From an uncultured Microbacterium sp. (lineage in GTDB: Bacteria; Actinomycetota; Actinomycetes; Actinomycetales; Microbacteriaceae), in the NCBI RefSeq assembly GCF_937927635.1, contig NZ_CALBRW010000025.1, positions 62,001 through 126,000 on the forward strand: DNA of 64,000 nucleotides, written 5' to 3'. Position numbers and translations under genes: made by a program. Positions 63,453 through 64,000 of the stretch are shown here, piece after piece. The notes beneath the pieces are model-generated. The model saw only the letters and a program-made list of their open reading frames with translations, was not told the origin of the DNA and made no database searches. Position 1 is the first letter of the stretch, and each line of letters starts with the position of its first letter.

Positions 63453-64000
63453 GCACCCCCACCTCCAACACCGTCCTCTCCGTCCGCGACCTCAAGGTCA
63501 GCTTCGCCTCGGAGGCTGGTCGGGTCGACGCCGTCCGCGGCGTCTCCTTCGACCTCGAGGCCGGCAAGACACTCGGCATCGTCGGTGAGTCCGGATCGGG
63601 CAAGTCCGTGACCTCGCTGGCCATCATGGGCCTGCTCGACGAGAACGCGAAGGTCACGGGATCCGTGCAGTTCGACGGCCAGGAGCTGCTCGGCAAGTCC
63701 GACAAGCAGATGTCGATGATCCGCGGCAACGGCATGGCCATGATCTTCCAGGATCCCCTGACCTCGCTGACGCCGGTGTTCACCATCGGCGACCAGTTGG
63801 TGGAGGCGCTGACCGCGCACCACGGAATGTCCAAGGCCGCGGCCTGGGAGCGATCGATCGAACTGCTCAAGGTCGTCGGCATCTCGTTCCCGGAGCGGCG
63901 GATGAAGTCGTTCCCGCACGAGTTCTCCGGCGGCATGCGCCAGCGCGTGGTCATCGCCATCGCGATGGCCAACAATCCGCGACTGATCATCTGCGACGAG
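63449..64000 (+). CDS. Oligopeptide ABC transporter ATPase, partial
   Basis: N-terminal 184 residues of a DppD/OppD-type ATPase, cut by the window end. Walker A is GESGSGKSVT, the Q-loop is IFQDPLTSLTP, the signature is FSGGMRQRV and Walker B is at the edge (RLIICDE). Such proteins often carry a second ABC half or pair with DppF, which cannot be judged here. Confidence 0.92.
   Translation, partial: MSTPTSNTVLSVRDLKVSFASEAGRVDAVRGVSFDLEAGKTLGIVGESGSGKSVTSLAIMGLLDENAKVTGSVQFDGQELLGKSDKQMSMIRGNGMAMIFQDPLTSLTPVFTIGDQLVEALTAHHGMSKAAAWERSIELLKVVGISFPERRMKSFPHEFSGGMRQRVVIAIAMANNPRLIICDE

Overview
The window is chromosomal DNA of a high-G+C actinobacterium, most probably Microbacterium or a close relative in the Microbacteriaceae. 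Support for this includes the very high G+C coding bias, a biotin ECF transporter with a BioQ-type regulator, the OpcA-linked pentose phosphate cluster, a DUF222/HNH endonuclease, a one-step meso-diaminopimelate dehydrogenase and frequent GGATGCC heptamers. Most of it is compact housekeeping sequence with overlapping stop/start codons.

Layout. 0-3 kb: 3' part missing fabG, DUF3099 protein, a small Cys protein, SURF1, GrpB family, RpiB family isomerase. 3-7.5 kb: processive GT2 and WecB (envelope or exopolysaccharide), then an ABC-F protein. 7.6-10.4 kb: CHY zinc protein and the biotin transporter bioY-bioM-bioN, divergent from bioQ with two operators between them. 10.38-11.52 kb: an AT-richer insert between 77-bp direct repeats, with a broken secreted-protein gene and a two-helix membrane protein. 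11.5-14 kb: MFS exporter and a MalY/PatB-type C-S lyase. 14.2-18.3 kb: Fe-S assembly operon sufB-sufD-Rieske-sufC-sufT. 18.5-20.6 kb: haem A pathway ctaA and ctaB, facing each other. 20.8-28.9 kb: tkt-tal-pgi-zwf-opcA-pgl, making NADPH and pentose phosphates. 28.9-31.6 kb: DMT transporter, def, ddh.

31.6-35.4 kb is a decayed integrative element in the 3' end of a tRNA-Asn gene. It has 37-bp att repeats, an excisionase, a frameshifted and truncated integrase, a dead IS3-family IS, and a small cargo operon encoding a lipoprotein and a secreted Ser/Thr-rich beta protein. 35.5-41.9 kb: ABC ATPase, dnaG, dgt, dusB, glutathione peroxidase, DsbA-like protein. 42-45.2 kb is accessory: a gene remnant, the HNH endonuclease with a LexA-like box, and two secreted proteins of unknown function. 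45.3-61.3 kb is a long, almost entirely leftward block: uppS, recO, leuA (with a leucine-rich leader peptide and attenuator-like hairpin), era, CNNM/CorC protein, ybeY, phoH, HIT, rsmE, dnaJ, hrcA (with CIRCE), hemW, DUF1990, lepA. 61.5-64 kb: start of an oligopeptide ABC importer operon (permease, permease, ATPase), cut by the window end.

A recurring regulatory feature is a -10 hexamer of TANNNT type 6 or 7 bases before the start codon. It is seen at more than a dozen genes and implies widespread leaderless transcription.
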